A stretch of DNA of 64,000 bases from Bacteroidales bacterium (GTDB lineage Bacteria > Bacteroidota > Bacteroidia > Bacteroidales > UBA3824). The translations under genes and the position numbers were made by a program. The DNA lies in the NCBI GenBank assembly GCA_024401025.1, contig JAKSLV010000003.1:1-64000 (forward strand). Direction: 5' to 3'. Below the pieces are notes generated by a model, which ran no database searches, was not told the DNA's origin, and worked only from the letters and a program-made list of their open reading frames with translations. Every line of letters starts with the position of its first letter. The stretch's first letter is position 1. This document shows, piece after piece, positions 34,224 to 43,400 of the stretch.

Positions 34224-36344
34224 ATGAACAAATTCCGCAATATACTCTCTCAAATGTCGTGGGCATCCACGCTAAGGCTGCTGCTCTATGTAATGGCCTG
34301 CATCATAGTATTGTACTCCATACCCAAGGAGGGAAAATTCAAATACGAGTATCAGAAGGGAAGCCCCTGGAGGCACGACAACCTGATAGCGCCATTCGAT
34401 TTTGCCATCTACAAGACCGACGCCGAGATAGAGGCCGAGCGCGAGGCCATCCAAAACGACAAGAGGCTGTATTTCCGCCGCGACGACCACATCATGTACT
34501 CGATGCTGGATGTTTTCGGCAAGGAATTCGACAATCTGGTGAAGAAACACACCGAGAGCGACCTCCCTGCCGACAAAAACAACATCTACATGCGTTTCCG
34601 CTCCACAATATACAACAACATAGAGGAGATATACCGCAACGGAATTGTGGAAAACGAGCTTATAACCGGCACCGCCAACGATACCGACAAGGAAGTGATG
34701 CTATCGGTGCTGGACGAGGACATCACCACGCAAATATCAAGCAGCGAGGTGTTTACGCCCAAGGTGGCATACATCTTCATAAAGAACGACATCCAGAAGT
34801 TTGTAACCAAAAACACCAGCAAGCTTTCCGAGGCCGATTTCAAGAAACTGATGTCGATGGCCGAGGAGCTGGCCCCAAGCCAGTGGATAGCGCCCAACCT
34901 AATCTACGACAACGAGACCACCGAGAAGGTGCTGAACGGCAATCTGGAATCCATAGCGCCCACCCGCGGATTCATGCAGCACGGACAGTGCATCATACGC
35001 CAGGGCGAGGTGGTTACCGACGAGGACTTCCGCATTCTGGAATCCCTGCGCCGCGACTACGAGCAAAACAACACCGCCGGCTACAGCTACATCTTCCTGG
35101 GCCAATCGGTGATATACATAATGCTCTTTGTGCTGATATACCTGTTTTTCAGGACTTTCCGCCGCGAGATTTTCTATCAGACCAAATATTCTGCCCTGAT
35201 ACTGGTGATGATAACATTCACCATAGCAATGATGAGCATAGTAATAAGGTATCATCTGGTGAACATCTGGCTGCTGCCGTTCCTGCTGCTGGCCATCATC
35301 ATCAAGACTTTCTTCGATACCAGAACGGGCATGTTCCTCCACATCGTTACCTGCGTGGCCGTAAGCTTCCTTACACCCAACTCGTTTGAGTATTTCGTGA
35401 TGCAGTTTATCCCCGGATACTTCCTGCTGATGAGCTACGAGAAGCTAAACCGACGCAGCCAGGCGTTCCTAACCTCGATAATATGTTTTGCGCTATACGC
35501 CGTAATCTACATAAGTTTCGAGCTTATCTACACCGGCCTGCCCAACGAGGTAAACTACCACAACCTGATACCGCTGGGCCTCAACTGCATAATGCTGCTG
35601 ATGGCCTATCCGCTGATATATCTGTTCGAGAAGCTTTTCGGCCTCTTGAGCGATGTTACCCTGCTGGAGCTTGCCGACAGCAACCGCCCTCTGCTGCGCC
35701 GCATGGCCGAGGAGACTCCGGGAACTTTCCAGCACTGCATGCAGGTGGCAAATCTAGCTGAGGCTGCCATTTACAAGATAGGCGGCAACAGTCACCTTGC
35801 ACGTACCGGCGCACTCTACCACGATATCGGCAAGCTGGCCGCTCCGATGTATTTTACTGAAAACCAAGTATCAGGAATAAACCCACACGACCAGCTGGAC
35901 TACCAGAAATCGGCCGAGATAATAAAGAACCACGTAATAAAAGGCGTGGAGATAGCCAAGGAATACAATCTGCCGATACAGATAATCGACTTCATAAAAA
36001 CCCACCACGGCACATCCAAGACGGGATATTTCTACATCATGTACAAGAAAGAGCATCCCGACGAAGACTGCGACGCGCTGTTCACGTATCCCGGCCCTCG
36101 CCCCATCAACAAGGAGATGGCGGTGGTGATGATGGCGGATTCAATAGAGGCCGCATCGCGCAGCCTCAAGAAATACGATACAGAAACCATCTCCACCCTG
36201 GTGGAAAACATCGTAAACGGCCAGATTAGCAACAAGCAGTTTGATGTCACCAACCTTACTTTCAAGGATATCGACACCGTAAAGGAGCTCTTCAAGGAAA
36301 AGCTCAGAAACATCTACCACGCAAGAATCGAGTATCCGAAATAG
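34224..36344 (+). CDS. 7TM-HD phosphodiesterase, PgpH-like
   Basis: A 706-residue membrane protein: one N-terminal helix, an extracytoplasmic 7TMR-HDED domain (about 40-285), seven helices (about 286-470) and a cytoplasmic HD domain (about 500-690). The HD motif is in YHDIGKL, with metal His residues in TFQHCMQVAN and KTHHGTSK. This is the layout of PgpH, which degrades cyclic di-AMP to pApA. No di-AMP cyclase is in the window. Confidence 0.9.
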   Translation: MNKFRNILSQMSWASTLRLLLYVMACIIVLYSIPKEGKFKYEYQKGSPWRHDNLIAPFDFAIYKTDAEIEAEREAIQNDKRLYFRRDDHIMYSMLDVFGKEFDNLVKKHTESDLPADKNNIYMRFRSTIYNNIEEIYRNGIVENELITGTANDTDKEVMLSVLDEDITTQISSSEVFTPKVAYIFIKNDIQKFVTKNTSKLSEADFKKLMSMAEELAPSQWIAPNLIYDNETTEKVLNGNLESIAPTRGFMQHGQCIIRQGEVVTDEDFRILESLRRDYEQNNTAGYSYIFLGQSVIYIMLFVLIYLFFRTFRREIFYQTKYSALILVMITFTIAMMSIVIRYHLVNIWLLPFLLLAIIIKTFFDTRTGMFLHIVTCVAVSFLTPNSFEYFVMQFIPGYFLLMSYEKLNRRSQAFLTSIICFALYAVIYISFELIYTGLPNEVNYHNLIPLGLNCIMLLMAYPLIYLFEKLFGLLSDVTLLELADSNRPLLRRMAEETPGTFQHCMQVANLAEAAIYKIGGNSHLARTGALYHDIGKLAAPMYFTENQVSGINPHDQLDYQKSAEIIKNHVIKGVEIAKEYNLPIQIIDFIKTHHGTSKTGYFYIMYKKEHPDEDCDALFTYPGPRPINKEMAVVMMADSIEAASRSLKKYDTETISTLVENIVNGQISNKQFDVTNLTFKDIDTVKELFKEKLRNIYHARIEYPK

Positions 36345-36376
36345 TATCAGTGTCATCTGTGTTATCAGTGTGATAA
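36340..36376 (+). repeat. Partial copy B of the CACAGAT-type repeat
   Basis: It holds only the right-hand part (cagtgtcatctgtgt, then atcagtgtgataaa), beginning inside the last codons of the PgpH-like gene. Confidence 0.6.
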
Positions 36377-36393
36377 ATTACATTATTAATATC

Positions 36394-36437
36394 AAAAGCC
36401 CGTTCCAAAAGCGAAATGCTTCCGGAACGGGCTTTTT
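36394..36437. terminator. Terminator between convergent genes
   Basis: AAAAGCCCGTTCC (36394-36406) pairs perfectly with GGAACGGGCTTTT (36424-36436); a T-run follows. Confidence 0.92.
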
Positions 36438-36458
36438 TGTTAGATATGTGAGTTTTTG

Positions 36459-39400
36459 CTATCTCATTGGAGGACGGCCGCCGCCGAATCCACCGCCTGC
36501 TGGACGCTGACCGCCGCCGAAACCGCCGCCATTGCCGCCATTGCCACCGCGTCCGCCGCCGTTGCCGGGTCCGAATTCACCGTTGCCGGGTCCGAATCCG
36601 CCGTTGTTGTTGTCGGCTGGTGCCTTGTTGCCCTTGTCGCCCTTGTTCTTGGTGAAACGCCATACAAGGTGGAGAAGTGCGTATGAAGGAATCACGTTGC
36701 TGTAGGTTTCGGTGTGTCCCTGAGCATTAACAGTGTAGCGGATGTTGCTGAGGTTGTGGAGAAGGTCGAATGCGTCAAGCATCAGGGTAACCTTGCCCTT
36801 GAAGAGGGTCTTGCTGACACGGGCGTTGAACACAAGCTCGTCGGTGTTCATCTCGGCACCCGACATGCCTCGGCGAGTATACATTGTAAGGTCTGATGAC
36901 AGCTGGAGTCCGCCAGGGAGCTGAAGCTGAAGCGAGCCGCCGTAGTTGACGTTCCAAACGTTCTGAGCATTGAATCCGGCACGCTCCGATTGTGTCTTGG
37001 TGTTGCTTACTGTAGAATTAAGGCCAAACTGGAACACGCCGTTAAGCTTGCAGTCGTAGCGGAGCGAACCCTGAGTGTTGTGGCTGCCCACTACCGAGCG
37101 AACGGGAGCCGATGCAGTGGCCGATGTGCTGGAGAGGTCCACGCTGTTGGTGAAGCCGTAGCTTACATTGGCGTTTACAACGTTGCGCTGGTCCTTGTCG
37201 ATAGGAATCGATGTGCCGAGCGATGAGTTGAATTTCCAGTTGCCATCCACATTCTGAGGAGTGCGCACCTTTACGCCGGTGGTGGGATCGTAGATGTAAC
37301 CCATTGCCACCTCGTTGTTAGTGGCCTGGAACGATGCCGAAGCGTTTACCTGATACCTGTCGGCAAACTTGTCGCGGTAACGGGCGTTAAGCCTGTGCGA
37401 TATTGAGTTCTCCAGGTTAGGATTGCCGTGAGTGATGTTGAGAGGATCGCGGGTATCCACCAGGTCAACGGTCTGGGTAAGGGTTGGCGCATTGAAACCG
37501 ATGTTGTATGAGAGGTTGATCTGCTGACCCTTCTGCCAGTTGTTTCTCATGAAGCTGATGCTTGGCTCTGCGAAAGTGGTGGTGCGGCTAAGAGCTGTAT
37601 CCACGCCGCCCTTTCTGTAATCGATGTTCTCGCTCTTGGTTGGCACCGACACGCGCAGGTTGATGTTGGAGAATCCGCCCCTCTCGGCTCTGATTCTCAT
37701 AGAATAGCCCAACTCGGGAGTTCCTGTGTTTACAATGTTGTGGGTGTACGAGCTATTGGTGATATCCTCACAGAGAGCCAGTTCCTTCACCGATGGCAGC
37801 ATGCCGAGCTCCCTCTCGCCGCTGTTCCATCCTTCCAGAATCTGAAGCATGTAGAGCGATTGGTTGGTCTCGGTGTTGTTGTAGTTGTAGGTATAGTTGG
37901 CTGATACGTTGTGTATCATGTCGTCGTCGAGTGCGTAGTTGATACCGGCTCCCACAGTGGCCTTGTTGGAGTTGGAGAAATTGTCGTTGTAGCGGTTCTG
38001 GTCAAGATCGGGCTGATTGTCGTTTCTATACTCGGTAAGTCTGTGCTCGAAGCTTGGAGTGCTGTTGTCGCTGAAGTCGTAGCTGGCGTTCACGCTCATC
38101 ATCAGCCTGTCGTTGTAGAGAGGCGATGCGTTGGCCCTGGTGTTTACTCTGGCAGTCCACTCGTGACCCTCGCCCTCGGCGCGTGTTACGCTTCGGTTTA
38201 CGGCATACATTGTAAGGATGTCGCCGGCCACTGGATTCAGGAGGCTGTCGAGCCACTCCTTGCCCCAGCCCTCGCGCATGTCCTTGTCGAGGTTGGCTGA
38301 TGCGTTCAGCGAGTTGTTGTCGTAGTGGTGGTAGCTGGCGTTTACGTTAACATCGGCAAACACGTTCTTGAAAGTATTCAGTACAGGCTTTGTGCGCTGG
38401 TTGTAGTTGAATCTGTGCTGAGTCTGCACACGAGTGTCGTAAGAGTTTCGCAGATTGTAGTTTCGTCCAAAGGTGGAGTTTGTGGTCTGCGACATCTGGT
38501 CGAACACCTCCTGAGTGCTGTTGCCCCAAGTGTTGTTGGTGCTCTCGGAATAGGTAACGTTGCCCGATCCGTTGTATCTCATAATGTCGCCCTCCGAATA
38601 TCTGTTTCCGGTAACACCCAGCTTGTAGGTCTCCATGAGGCCTGTGCTCTGCTGAAGCGGAGTCCAGCTGCCCTGGTCGCCCGGATCGCGGTAGTCGTTC
38701 AGGTTGTTGATGTTGGCGAATATCGACAGGCGCGATTTGTCGGAGAATCTGGAAGCGAAGAGACGGGCCAGATACTTGTCGGCCTCAAATTCCTCCACAT
38801 CATACATCGATGCTCCAAGACCGCCCTCCAGGTTGAAGATCCAGCCCTTGGAATACTCGCGCTTCATCTTCACGTTCATTACGGTCTCTTTCTCCACCTG
38901 GTCCTCAAGCGGAGTGCCCACATACTCGCGAGGAGTCTGCTCGTGCACGCCGATGTTCTTAATCATATATGCAGGCAGGTTCTCCAGGAAGAGTTCCTTG
39001 TCCTGATCCAGGAGCTCGCGGCCGTTAAGCTGAAGCTCGCTCACCTTCTTTCCGTTCACGTAGATCTCGCCGCCGTCCTTAAGCTCCACGCCCGGAAGCT
39101 TCTTTATCAGCGCATCGAGCATCGATCCCTCGGCCATCTGGAAAGCCGTGGCGTCGTATACCAGGGTATCGCCGTTGGTGTAGAATTTCAATCGGGTGGC
39201 TGTTACGGTAACCTCGTCGAGCTGAACCTCGTCGAGCTTGGTCTCCCTCTGCATGTAGATGATGTCGAGATTCTTGAACTTCTCGTTCTTGTGGAATCTC
39301 TCAAGGTTGAAAGGCACATACTTAACCTTGAACTCAGGAGCCCAGATGCGTATCTGATACTCGCCCACCTGGGTAACGGTAAACGTGAAGCTGCTGCTTC

Positions 39401-39620
39401 GGCGGTTTCCCCAGCCCCAGATGCGTACGTCGGCCGTATCCACACAGCGTCCGTCCTTTATGATTTCCACTATCATGGTGTCAAGGCATTTCTGCGATAG
39501 AAAATCCTTCACCTCCGCGCTCACCTGCAGTTTCTGCTGCGAGGCGGTCTCATCGTTTTGGGCCAATGCCGATACTGCAAAACAGCATATCAGCAAAACC
39601 ATCGACAATAACTTTTTCAT
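36459..39620 (-). CDS. TonB-dependent-receptor-like outer-membrane barrel protein with Gly-rich tail
   Basis: A 1053-residue protein: signal peptide ending SALAQ, a beta-sandwich of the carboxypeptidase-regulatory type (about 25-130), a plug-like region (LDEVTVTATRL, MLDALIKKLPGVELKDGG, about 135-230) and a long barrel. The last 55 residues are almost only Gly, Asn, Pro, Phe and Arg, and the protein ends RPPMR instead of the usual aromatic residue. No SusD partner is next to it. Its substrate is unknown. Confidence 0.85.
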   Translation of the reverse strand: MKKLLSMVLLICCFAVSALAQNDETASQQKLQVSAEVKDFLSQKCLDTMIVEIIKDGRCVDTADVRIWGWGNRRSSSFTFTVTQVGEYQIRIWAPEFKVKYVPFNLERFHKNEKFKNLDIIYMQRETKLDEVQLDEVTVTATRLKFYTNGDTLVYDATAFQMAEGSMLDALIKKLPGVELKDGGEIYVNGKKVSELQLNGRELLDQDKELFLENLPAYMIKNIGVHEQTPREYVGTPLEDQVEKETVMNVKMKREYSKGWIFNLEGGLGASMYDVEEFEADKYLARLFASRFSDKSRLSIFANINNLNDYRDPGDQGSWTPLQQSTGLMETYKLGVTGNRYSEGDIMRYNGSGNVTYSESTNNTWGNSTQEVFDQMSQTTNSTFGRNYNLRNSYDTRVQTQHRFNYNQRTKPVLNTFKNVFADVNVNASYHHYDNNSLNASANLDKDMREGWGKEWLDSLLNPVAGDILTMYAVNRSVTRAEGEGHEWTARVNTRANASPLYNDRLMMSVNASYDFSDNSTPSFEHRLTEYRNDNQPDLDQNRYNDNFSNSNKATVGAGINYALDDDMIHNVSANYTYNYNNTETNQSLYMLQILEGWNSGERELGMLPSVKELALCEDITNSSYTHNIVNTGTPELGYSMRIRAERGGFSNINLRVSVPTKSENIDYRKGGVDTALSRTTTFAEPSISFMRNNWQKGQQINLSYNIGFNAPTLTQTVDLVDTRDPLNITHGNPNLENSISHRLNARYRDKFADRYQVNASASFQATNNEVAMGYIYDPTTGVKVRTPQNVDGNWKFNSSLGTSIPIDKDQRNVVNANVSYGFTNSVDLSSTSATASAPVRSVVGSHNTQGSLRYDCKLNGVFQFGLNSTVSNTKTQSERAGFNAQNVWNVNYGGSLQLQLPGGLQLSSDLTMYTRRGMSGAEMNTDELVFNARVSKTLFKGKVTLMLDAFDLLHNLSNIRYTVNAQGHTETYSNVIPSYALLHLVWRFTKNKGDKGNKAPADNNNGGFGPGNGEFGPGNGGGRGGNGGNGGGFGGGQRPAGGGFGGGRPPMR

Positions 39621-39675
39621 AACTTTTTTTTGATGATTGTATTTTCTTGTTTGACGATATTAATCTAACTAAAGA

Positions 39676-39810
39676 TTCGACGAATTGGAAAGTTCCGCAC
39701 AGATATCACAGATTTCTTTGGATAATATCACGTAATAATAATCTGTGAAAAATCAGTGTCATCTGTGTCATCAGTGCGATAAAAACAATTCGTCGAACTT
39801 ACGTTACATT
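39676..39810 (+). repeat. CACAGAT-type repeat, copy C, with 12-bp inverted ends
   Basis: The core 39691-39780 matches the other copies. In addition TTCGACGAATTG (39676-39687) is a perfect inverted repeat of CAATTCGTCGAA (39786-39797), so this copy has terminal inverted repeats around a palindromic body. The rest of the 39621-39958 gap holds only a terminator. Confidence 0.85.
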
Positions 39811-39883
39811 ACGATTGACTAGCAAAAGCAGGCAGAGTTTAATACAGGCGCAAAATTATTTTGGAAACAGCAGCCTCAGGCCG

Positions 39884-39923
39884 AAAAGAAAAAAAGGCAC
39901 AGATACTTTAAATACCTGTGCCT
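39884..39923 (-). terminator. pyrI terminator
   Basis: AGGCACAG (39895-39902) pairs with CTGTGCCT (39916-39923), extended inward by TA-TA pairs. On the minus strand a T-run follows (A-run at 39889-39895 on the plus strand). Confidence 0.85.
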
Positions 39924-39958
39924 CAATGTATTTATTTATGTATTTCCTGATGCTTGCA

Positions 39959-40417
39959 TTACAGGAGCGTAAAGTGCTCGCTGTCGGTAATCTTGCCGCA
40001 ATAATGACACCTCAGCGATACCGAATCGTCCTTTACAACCTCGAACTTGGTCTGCATGGGCTCCGAGTTGGTGATGCACTTGGGGTTGATGCACTTGCAG
40101 AGGCCCACCACCGAATCGGGCAGCTGCACGGGTTTCTTGTCGATAACCTCGTAGTTGCGGATGATGTTGAGGTTTGCCGTGGGAGCGATTAGCGCAATCT
40201 TGTTGATCTCGCTGTCGGCAAAAAACTTGTCGGCCACCTTTATGATGGCTTTCTTGCCCATCGACTTTGATTCCAGGTTTCCGCCAAATGTAACCTGGTT
40301 TGGCATGTGCTCGAAATCCAGGATCTTTATCACCTTGAAGAGGTCCTTGGCAGGTATATGGTCGATAACGGTGCCGTCCTTTATGGCACTTACTATAAGT
40401 TCCTTCTTGTTGCTCAT
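39959..40417 (-). CDS. pyrI: Aspartate carbamoyltransferase regulatory chain
   Basis: A 152-residue protein with an N-terminal nucleotide-binding allosteric domain (GTVIDHIPA at about residues 15-23) and a C-terminal zinc domain. The four zinc ligands are CINPKC and CHYC. It binds CTP or ATP and tunes PyrB. The gene starts 45 bp after the pyrB stop, so they form an operon. Confidence 0.96.
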   Translation of the reverse strand: MSNKKELIVSAIKDGTVIDHIPAKDLFKVIKILDFEHMPNQVTFGGNLESKSMGKKAIIKVADKFFADSEINKIALIAPTANLNIIRNYEVIDKKPVQLPDSVVGLCKCINPKCITNSEPMQTKFEVVKDDSVSLRCHYCGKITDSEHFTLL

Positions 40418-40462
40418 AATAACTAAATTTGTGTGAAACTATAAAAACACAATGTCCTGATG

Positions 40463-41374
40463 CTACTTCTTTAGGCCCAGCACGTATGATATCACAGCCT
40501 GACGGGCGTACACGCCGTTCATGGCCTGCTCGAAATAGTATGCGTGAGGATTGGAATCCACATCCTGGCTAATCTCGTTGATGCGTGGCAACGGGTGCAG
40601 AATCTTCATCGAAGGCTTTGCGTTGGCCAGCATCGAGTTCTTGAGAACATAGAAATCCTTTGTTTTCTCGTACTCCACCTGGTCGGTGAATCTCTCCTTC
40701 TGCACGCGTGTCATGTAGATAACGTCGGCCTCAGGGATAAGGTCGGCAAACTGCTCATGCTCGTAATACTTTACGCCCTTGCTGTCGAGATACTGCTTGT
40801 ACTCGTTTGGCATGCGGAGCTTCTGATGCGACACGAAATGGAAAACGGGGTTGAAAGGCGCCATGGCCTGCACCAGCGAGTGCACTGTGCGTCCATACTT
40901 TAGGTCGCCCACCATGAAGATGTTTATATTATCCAGCCTGCCCTGAGTCTTCTTTATAGAGTACATATCGAGGAGGGTTTGTGTGGGGTGCTGATGCGCG
41001 CCATCGCCGGCATTCACCACGGGCACAGTGGCCACCTCGCTGGCGTAGCGGCTGCTTCCCTCCAATGGGTGGCGCATCACTATAAGGTCGCAGTAGTTGG
41101 ATACAATCCTTATTGTGTCCTTAAGGGTCTCGCCCTTGGAAACGCTGGAGATATTTGGATCGGAGAATCCGATAACGCGGCCTCCCATGCGGTTGACGGC
41201 GCTCTCGAAACTGAGACGGGTGCGGGTGCTGGGCTCAAAAAACAGAGTAGACACCACCTTGCCATCCAGGAGATGAGGCTCGGGCTTTTTCTCGAAATCT
41301 GCCGCAATCTCCAATACTCTAAGTATCTCGTCGGTAGAGAAGTCGGTTATAGATATCAGACTATTATTTTCCAT
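40463..41374 (-). CDS. pyrB: Aspartate carbamoyltransferase catalytic chain
   Basis: A 303-residue enzyme of pyrimidine synthesis. The carbamoyl-phosphate site is [13 protein letters not shown] (about residues 50-62) and the aspartate-binding part includes HPLPRINEI near the C-terminus. The frame is open from 41416, but the ATG at 41374 ([10 protein letters not shown]) fits the family and was chosen. It is first in the pyrB-pyrI operon and divergent from a Nudix gene. Confidence 0.96.
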   Translation of the reverse strand: MENNSLISITDFSTDEILRVLEIAADFEKKPEPHLLDGKVVSTLFFEPSTRTRLSFESAVNRMGGRVIGFSDPNISSVSKGETLKDTIRIVSNYCDLIVMRHPLEGSSRYASEVATVPVVNAGDGAHQHPTQTLLDMYSIKKTQGRLDNINIFMVGDLKYGRTVHSLVQAMAPFNPVFHFVSHQKLRMPNEYKQYLDSKGVKYYEHEQFADLIPEADVIYMTRVQKERFTDQVEYEKTKDFYVLKNSMLANAKPSMKILHPLPRINEISQDVDSNPHAYYFEQAMNGVYARQAVISYVLGLKK

Positions 41375-41413
41375 ACTATTTACAATTTGTATTAGTTGAT
41401 AATTTCTGAAATG

Positions 41414-41421
41414 CAAATATA
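41414..41421 (-). promoter_or_regulatory. -7 box of pyrB-pyrI
   Basis: On the minus strand TATATTTG, 40 bp before the pyrB ATG. A TTTTTG stretch lies about 26 bp upstream. Confidence 0.6.
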
Positions 41422-41500
41422 GAAAACTTCCATGAAAAAAAAGCCGGCAAAAAGAAAATTTTTGCTACAAAAAAAATATGACAGATTGCAAAAAAATATA

Positions 41501-41508
41501 TATCTTTG
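41501..41508 (+). promoter_or_regulatory. -7 box of the Nudix-regulator operon
   Basis: TATCTTTG, a perfect TAnnTTTG, lies 32 bp before the ATG. No -33 box at normal spacing is evident. Confidence 0.55.
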
Positions 41509-41539
41509 CAATTCGAAACACCGAATCAATTAGTACACA

Positions 41540-42196
41540 ATGGAATCATATCAAGACACCCCCCGCTACCTGGTATCGGTAGACTGTGTGATCTTCGGCT
41601 ACGAGGACGAGAAGCTGAAAGTGCTGCTCTGCCCCCGCCTGGTGGAGCCCAACTACGGAGCGTGGTCGCTGATGGGCGGTTTCGTAATGCCCGAGGAGAG
41701 CCTCGACCAAGCCGCCAGCCGCGTGCTTAAGAGCACCGTGGGCCTCGAGAACATCTACCTGAAACAGGTGAGGACATTCTCGGAGCCCAACCGCGACACC
41801 GGCGGCAGGGTGATAAGCCAGGCGTATTTCGCACTAATAAGGCTATCCGAGCAGGACCGCAGGCTGGTAAGCAGCATGGGCGGACAGTGGTGGGAGATAA
41901 AGAAACTGCCCACCCTGATATTCGACCACCAGGAGATGGTGGACGAATCGCTCAGGAGGCTCCAGCAGGTGGCTTTCACCAACCTGATAGGCCGCGAGCT
42001 GATGCCGGAGAAATTCACACTGTCGCAGCTCCACAAACTGTACAGCGTGGTGTTCGGCAAAACATTCGATTCGGCCAACTTCCGCAAGAAGATACTGGCC
42101 ACACAGCAGCTCGTGAAACTCGACGAGAAGGAAACGATGTCGAGCAAGAAGGGCGCCTTCTACTACAGATTCAAGAAAAACGAGGAAGAGCAATAA
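41540..42196 (+). CDS. Nudix-family transcriptional regulator (NrtR/AraR type)
   Basis: A 218-residue protein with an N-terminal Nudix fold and a C-terminal winged helix (about 145-218, TLSQLHKLYSVVFGKTFDSA). The Nudix box is decayed: the segment expected to read REUxEE is RVLKST, so the catalytic glutamates are gone. That marks a ligand-sensing regulator rather than a hydrolase. In Bacteroides a protein of this kind (AraR) controls arabinose genes; NrtR controls NAD genes. It opens a five-gene run, with 21 bp to the rhomboid gene. Confidence 0.85.
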   Translation: MESYQDTPRYLVSVDCVIFGYEDEKLKVLLCPRLVEPNYGAWSLMGGFVMPEESLDQAASRVLKSTVGLENIYLKQVRTFSEPNRDTGGRVISQAYFALIRLSEQDRRLVSSMGGQWWEIKKLPTLIFDHQEMVDESLRRLQQVAFTNLIGRELMPEKFTLSQLHKLYSVVFGKTFDSANFRKKILATQQLVKLDEKETMSSKKGAFYYRFKKNEEEQ

Positions 42197-42217
42197 AACC
42201 ACCAAAGCCAACCAACA

Positions 42218-42865
42218 ATGCTAAGCACCACCACACTTATAATAATCGGCACCTGCGTGATATCGCTGGCGGCCATGGAGAGGCAGAACATAATGCCGGA
42301 ATCGCTGCAGAGGCCCGAGTGGATGGGCAAGCTGAAATTCAACGCCCACTTGGCATGGCACAAGCATCAGCTATACAGGCTGCTTACACACGGCCTTGTG
42401 CACGCCGACCTCCTGCACCTGGCCTTCAACATGATAACGCTGTTTTTCTTCGGCGATCTGGTGGAGAAATTCATGCAGGCCTACATAGGCGAAACCGCCG
42501 GCAAGCTGGCATACATAGCCCTGTACGTATCAGCGCTGGCTGTGGCCTCCAGCGTAGACCTGGTAAGATACAAGGACACGCCGGCCTACAACGCCGTGGG
42601 AGCATCAGGCGCGGTATCGGCGGTGCTGTTTGCCGCCATCATGTACAATCCCACAATGAGGATATCCCTGCTGCTGATACCCGTACCCGCCCCCGCATGG
42701 GTGTTCGGCATACTGTACCTGGCATACTGCATATACATGGCCAAGCGCGGAGGCGACAACATAGGACACACTGCCCACACGCTGGGCGCAGTATACGGCC
42801 TTATATTCCCCCTGATGCTGAACCCCATGACATTTATGGCGTTCCTCCACAAGCTGGGATTATAG
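42218..42865 (+). CDS. Rhomboid-family intramembrane serine protease
   Basis: A 215-residue protein with six hydrophobic helices. The catalytic Ser is in NAVGASGAVSAV and the catalytic His in GHTAHTLGAVYG. The HLAFNM motif of the second helix is present. It cleaves membrane proteins within the bilayer; the substrate is unknown. Second gene of the Nudix-to-kdsB run. Confidence 0.88.
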   Translation: MLSTTTLIIIGTCVISLAAMERQNIMPESLQRPEWMGKLKFNAHLAWHKHQLYRLLTHGLVHADLLHLAFNMITLFFFGDLVEKFMQAYIGETAGKLAYIALYVSALAVASSVDLVRYKDTPAYNAVGASGAVSAVLFAAIMYNPTMRISLLLIPVPAPAWVFGILYLAYCIYMAKRGGDNIGHTAHTLGAVYGLIFPLMLNPMTFMAFLHKLGL

Positions 42866-42892
42866 CCGCAACATAAAAAAACAAAAGGAAAA

Positions 42893-43393
42893 ATGAAAAC
42901 CAAACTGGCAATACTGGACCGCGACGGAGTTATCGACAACAACTCCAAATGCTACTACGTATACAAGAGGGAGCACTTCGAGTTCAATCCCGGCGTGCTG
43001 GATGCCCTGAGGCTGCTCCATAAGGGCGGATACACCATAGCCATAGTATCCAACCAGAGCGGAATAGCCAAGGGGGAATACAGCCTGGGCGAAGTATCAG
43101 ACCTCCACGAATGGATGTGCCAGGAGATAGCCCGGGCCGGCGGATACGTGGACCCATCCAGGATATACATCTGCCCCCACCATCCCAGCAAGACCAACTG
43201 CCTGTGCCGCAAGCCCAAGCCGCTGCTGCTGCAGAAGGCCATGGCTGAGGCTGGGGCTGATACCGGCAGCACCATATTCATAGGCGACGCCATTACCGAC
43301 GTGCAGGCCGGCCAGGCTGCCGGAATAGCCACCTACAAGGTGGAGCCCAACGGAAACCTGCTGCATCAGCTACAGAAAATGAACCTAATTTGA
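42893..43393 (+). CDS. gmhB: D-glycero-manno-heptose 1,7-bisphosphate phosphatase-like HAD enzyme
   Basis: A 166-residue HAD-IIIA phosphatase. Catalytic Asp residues are in LDRDGVI (residues 7-13), with SNQSG and GDAITD as motifs II and III. The zinc loop CPHHPSKTNCLCRKPKP is typical of GmhB. It makes heptose 1-phosphate for lipopolysaccharide core precursors, which fits kdsB two genes downstream. Confidence 0.88.
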   Translation: MKTKLAILDRDGVIDNNSKCYYVYKREHFEFNPGVLDALRLLHKGGYTIAIVSNQSGIAKGEYSLGEVSDLHEWMCQEIARAGGYVDPSRIYICPHHPSKTNCLCRKPKPLLLQKAMAEAGADTGSTIFIGDAITDVQAGQAAGIATYKVEPNGNLLHQLQKMNLI

Positions 43394-43400
43394 CAGAGAT

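Noticed and set aside
36480..36630. Repetitive DNA in the end of the TonB-receptor-like gene as a mobile or regulatory repeat
   Set aside because: It is a coding low-complexity tail (Gly/Asn/Pro/Phe) in frame with the gene, so it is reported as a protein feature.
41540..42196. Active Nudix hydrolase
   Set aside because: The catalytic glutamates of the Nudix box are replaced (RVLKST), and a winged-helix domain follows.
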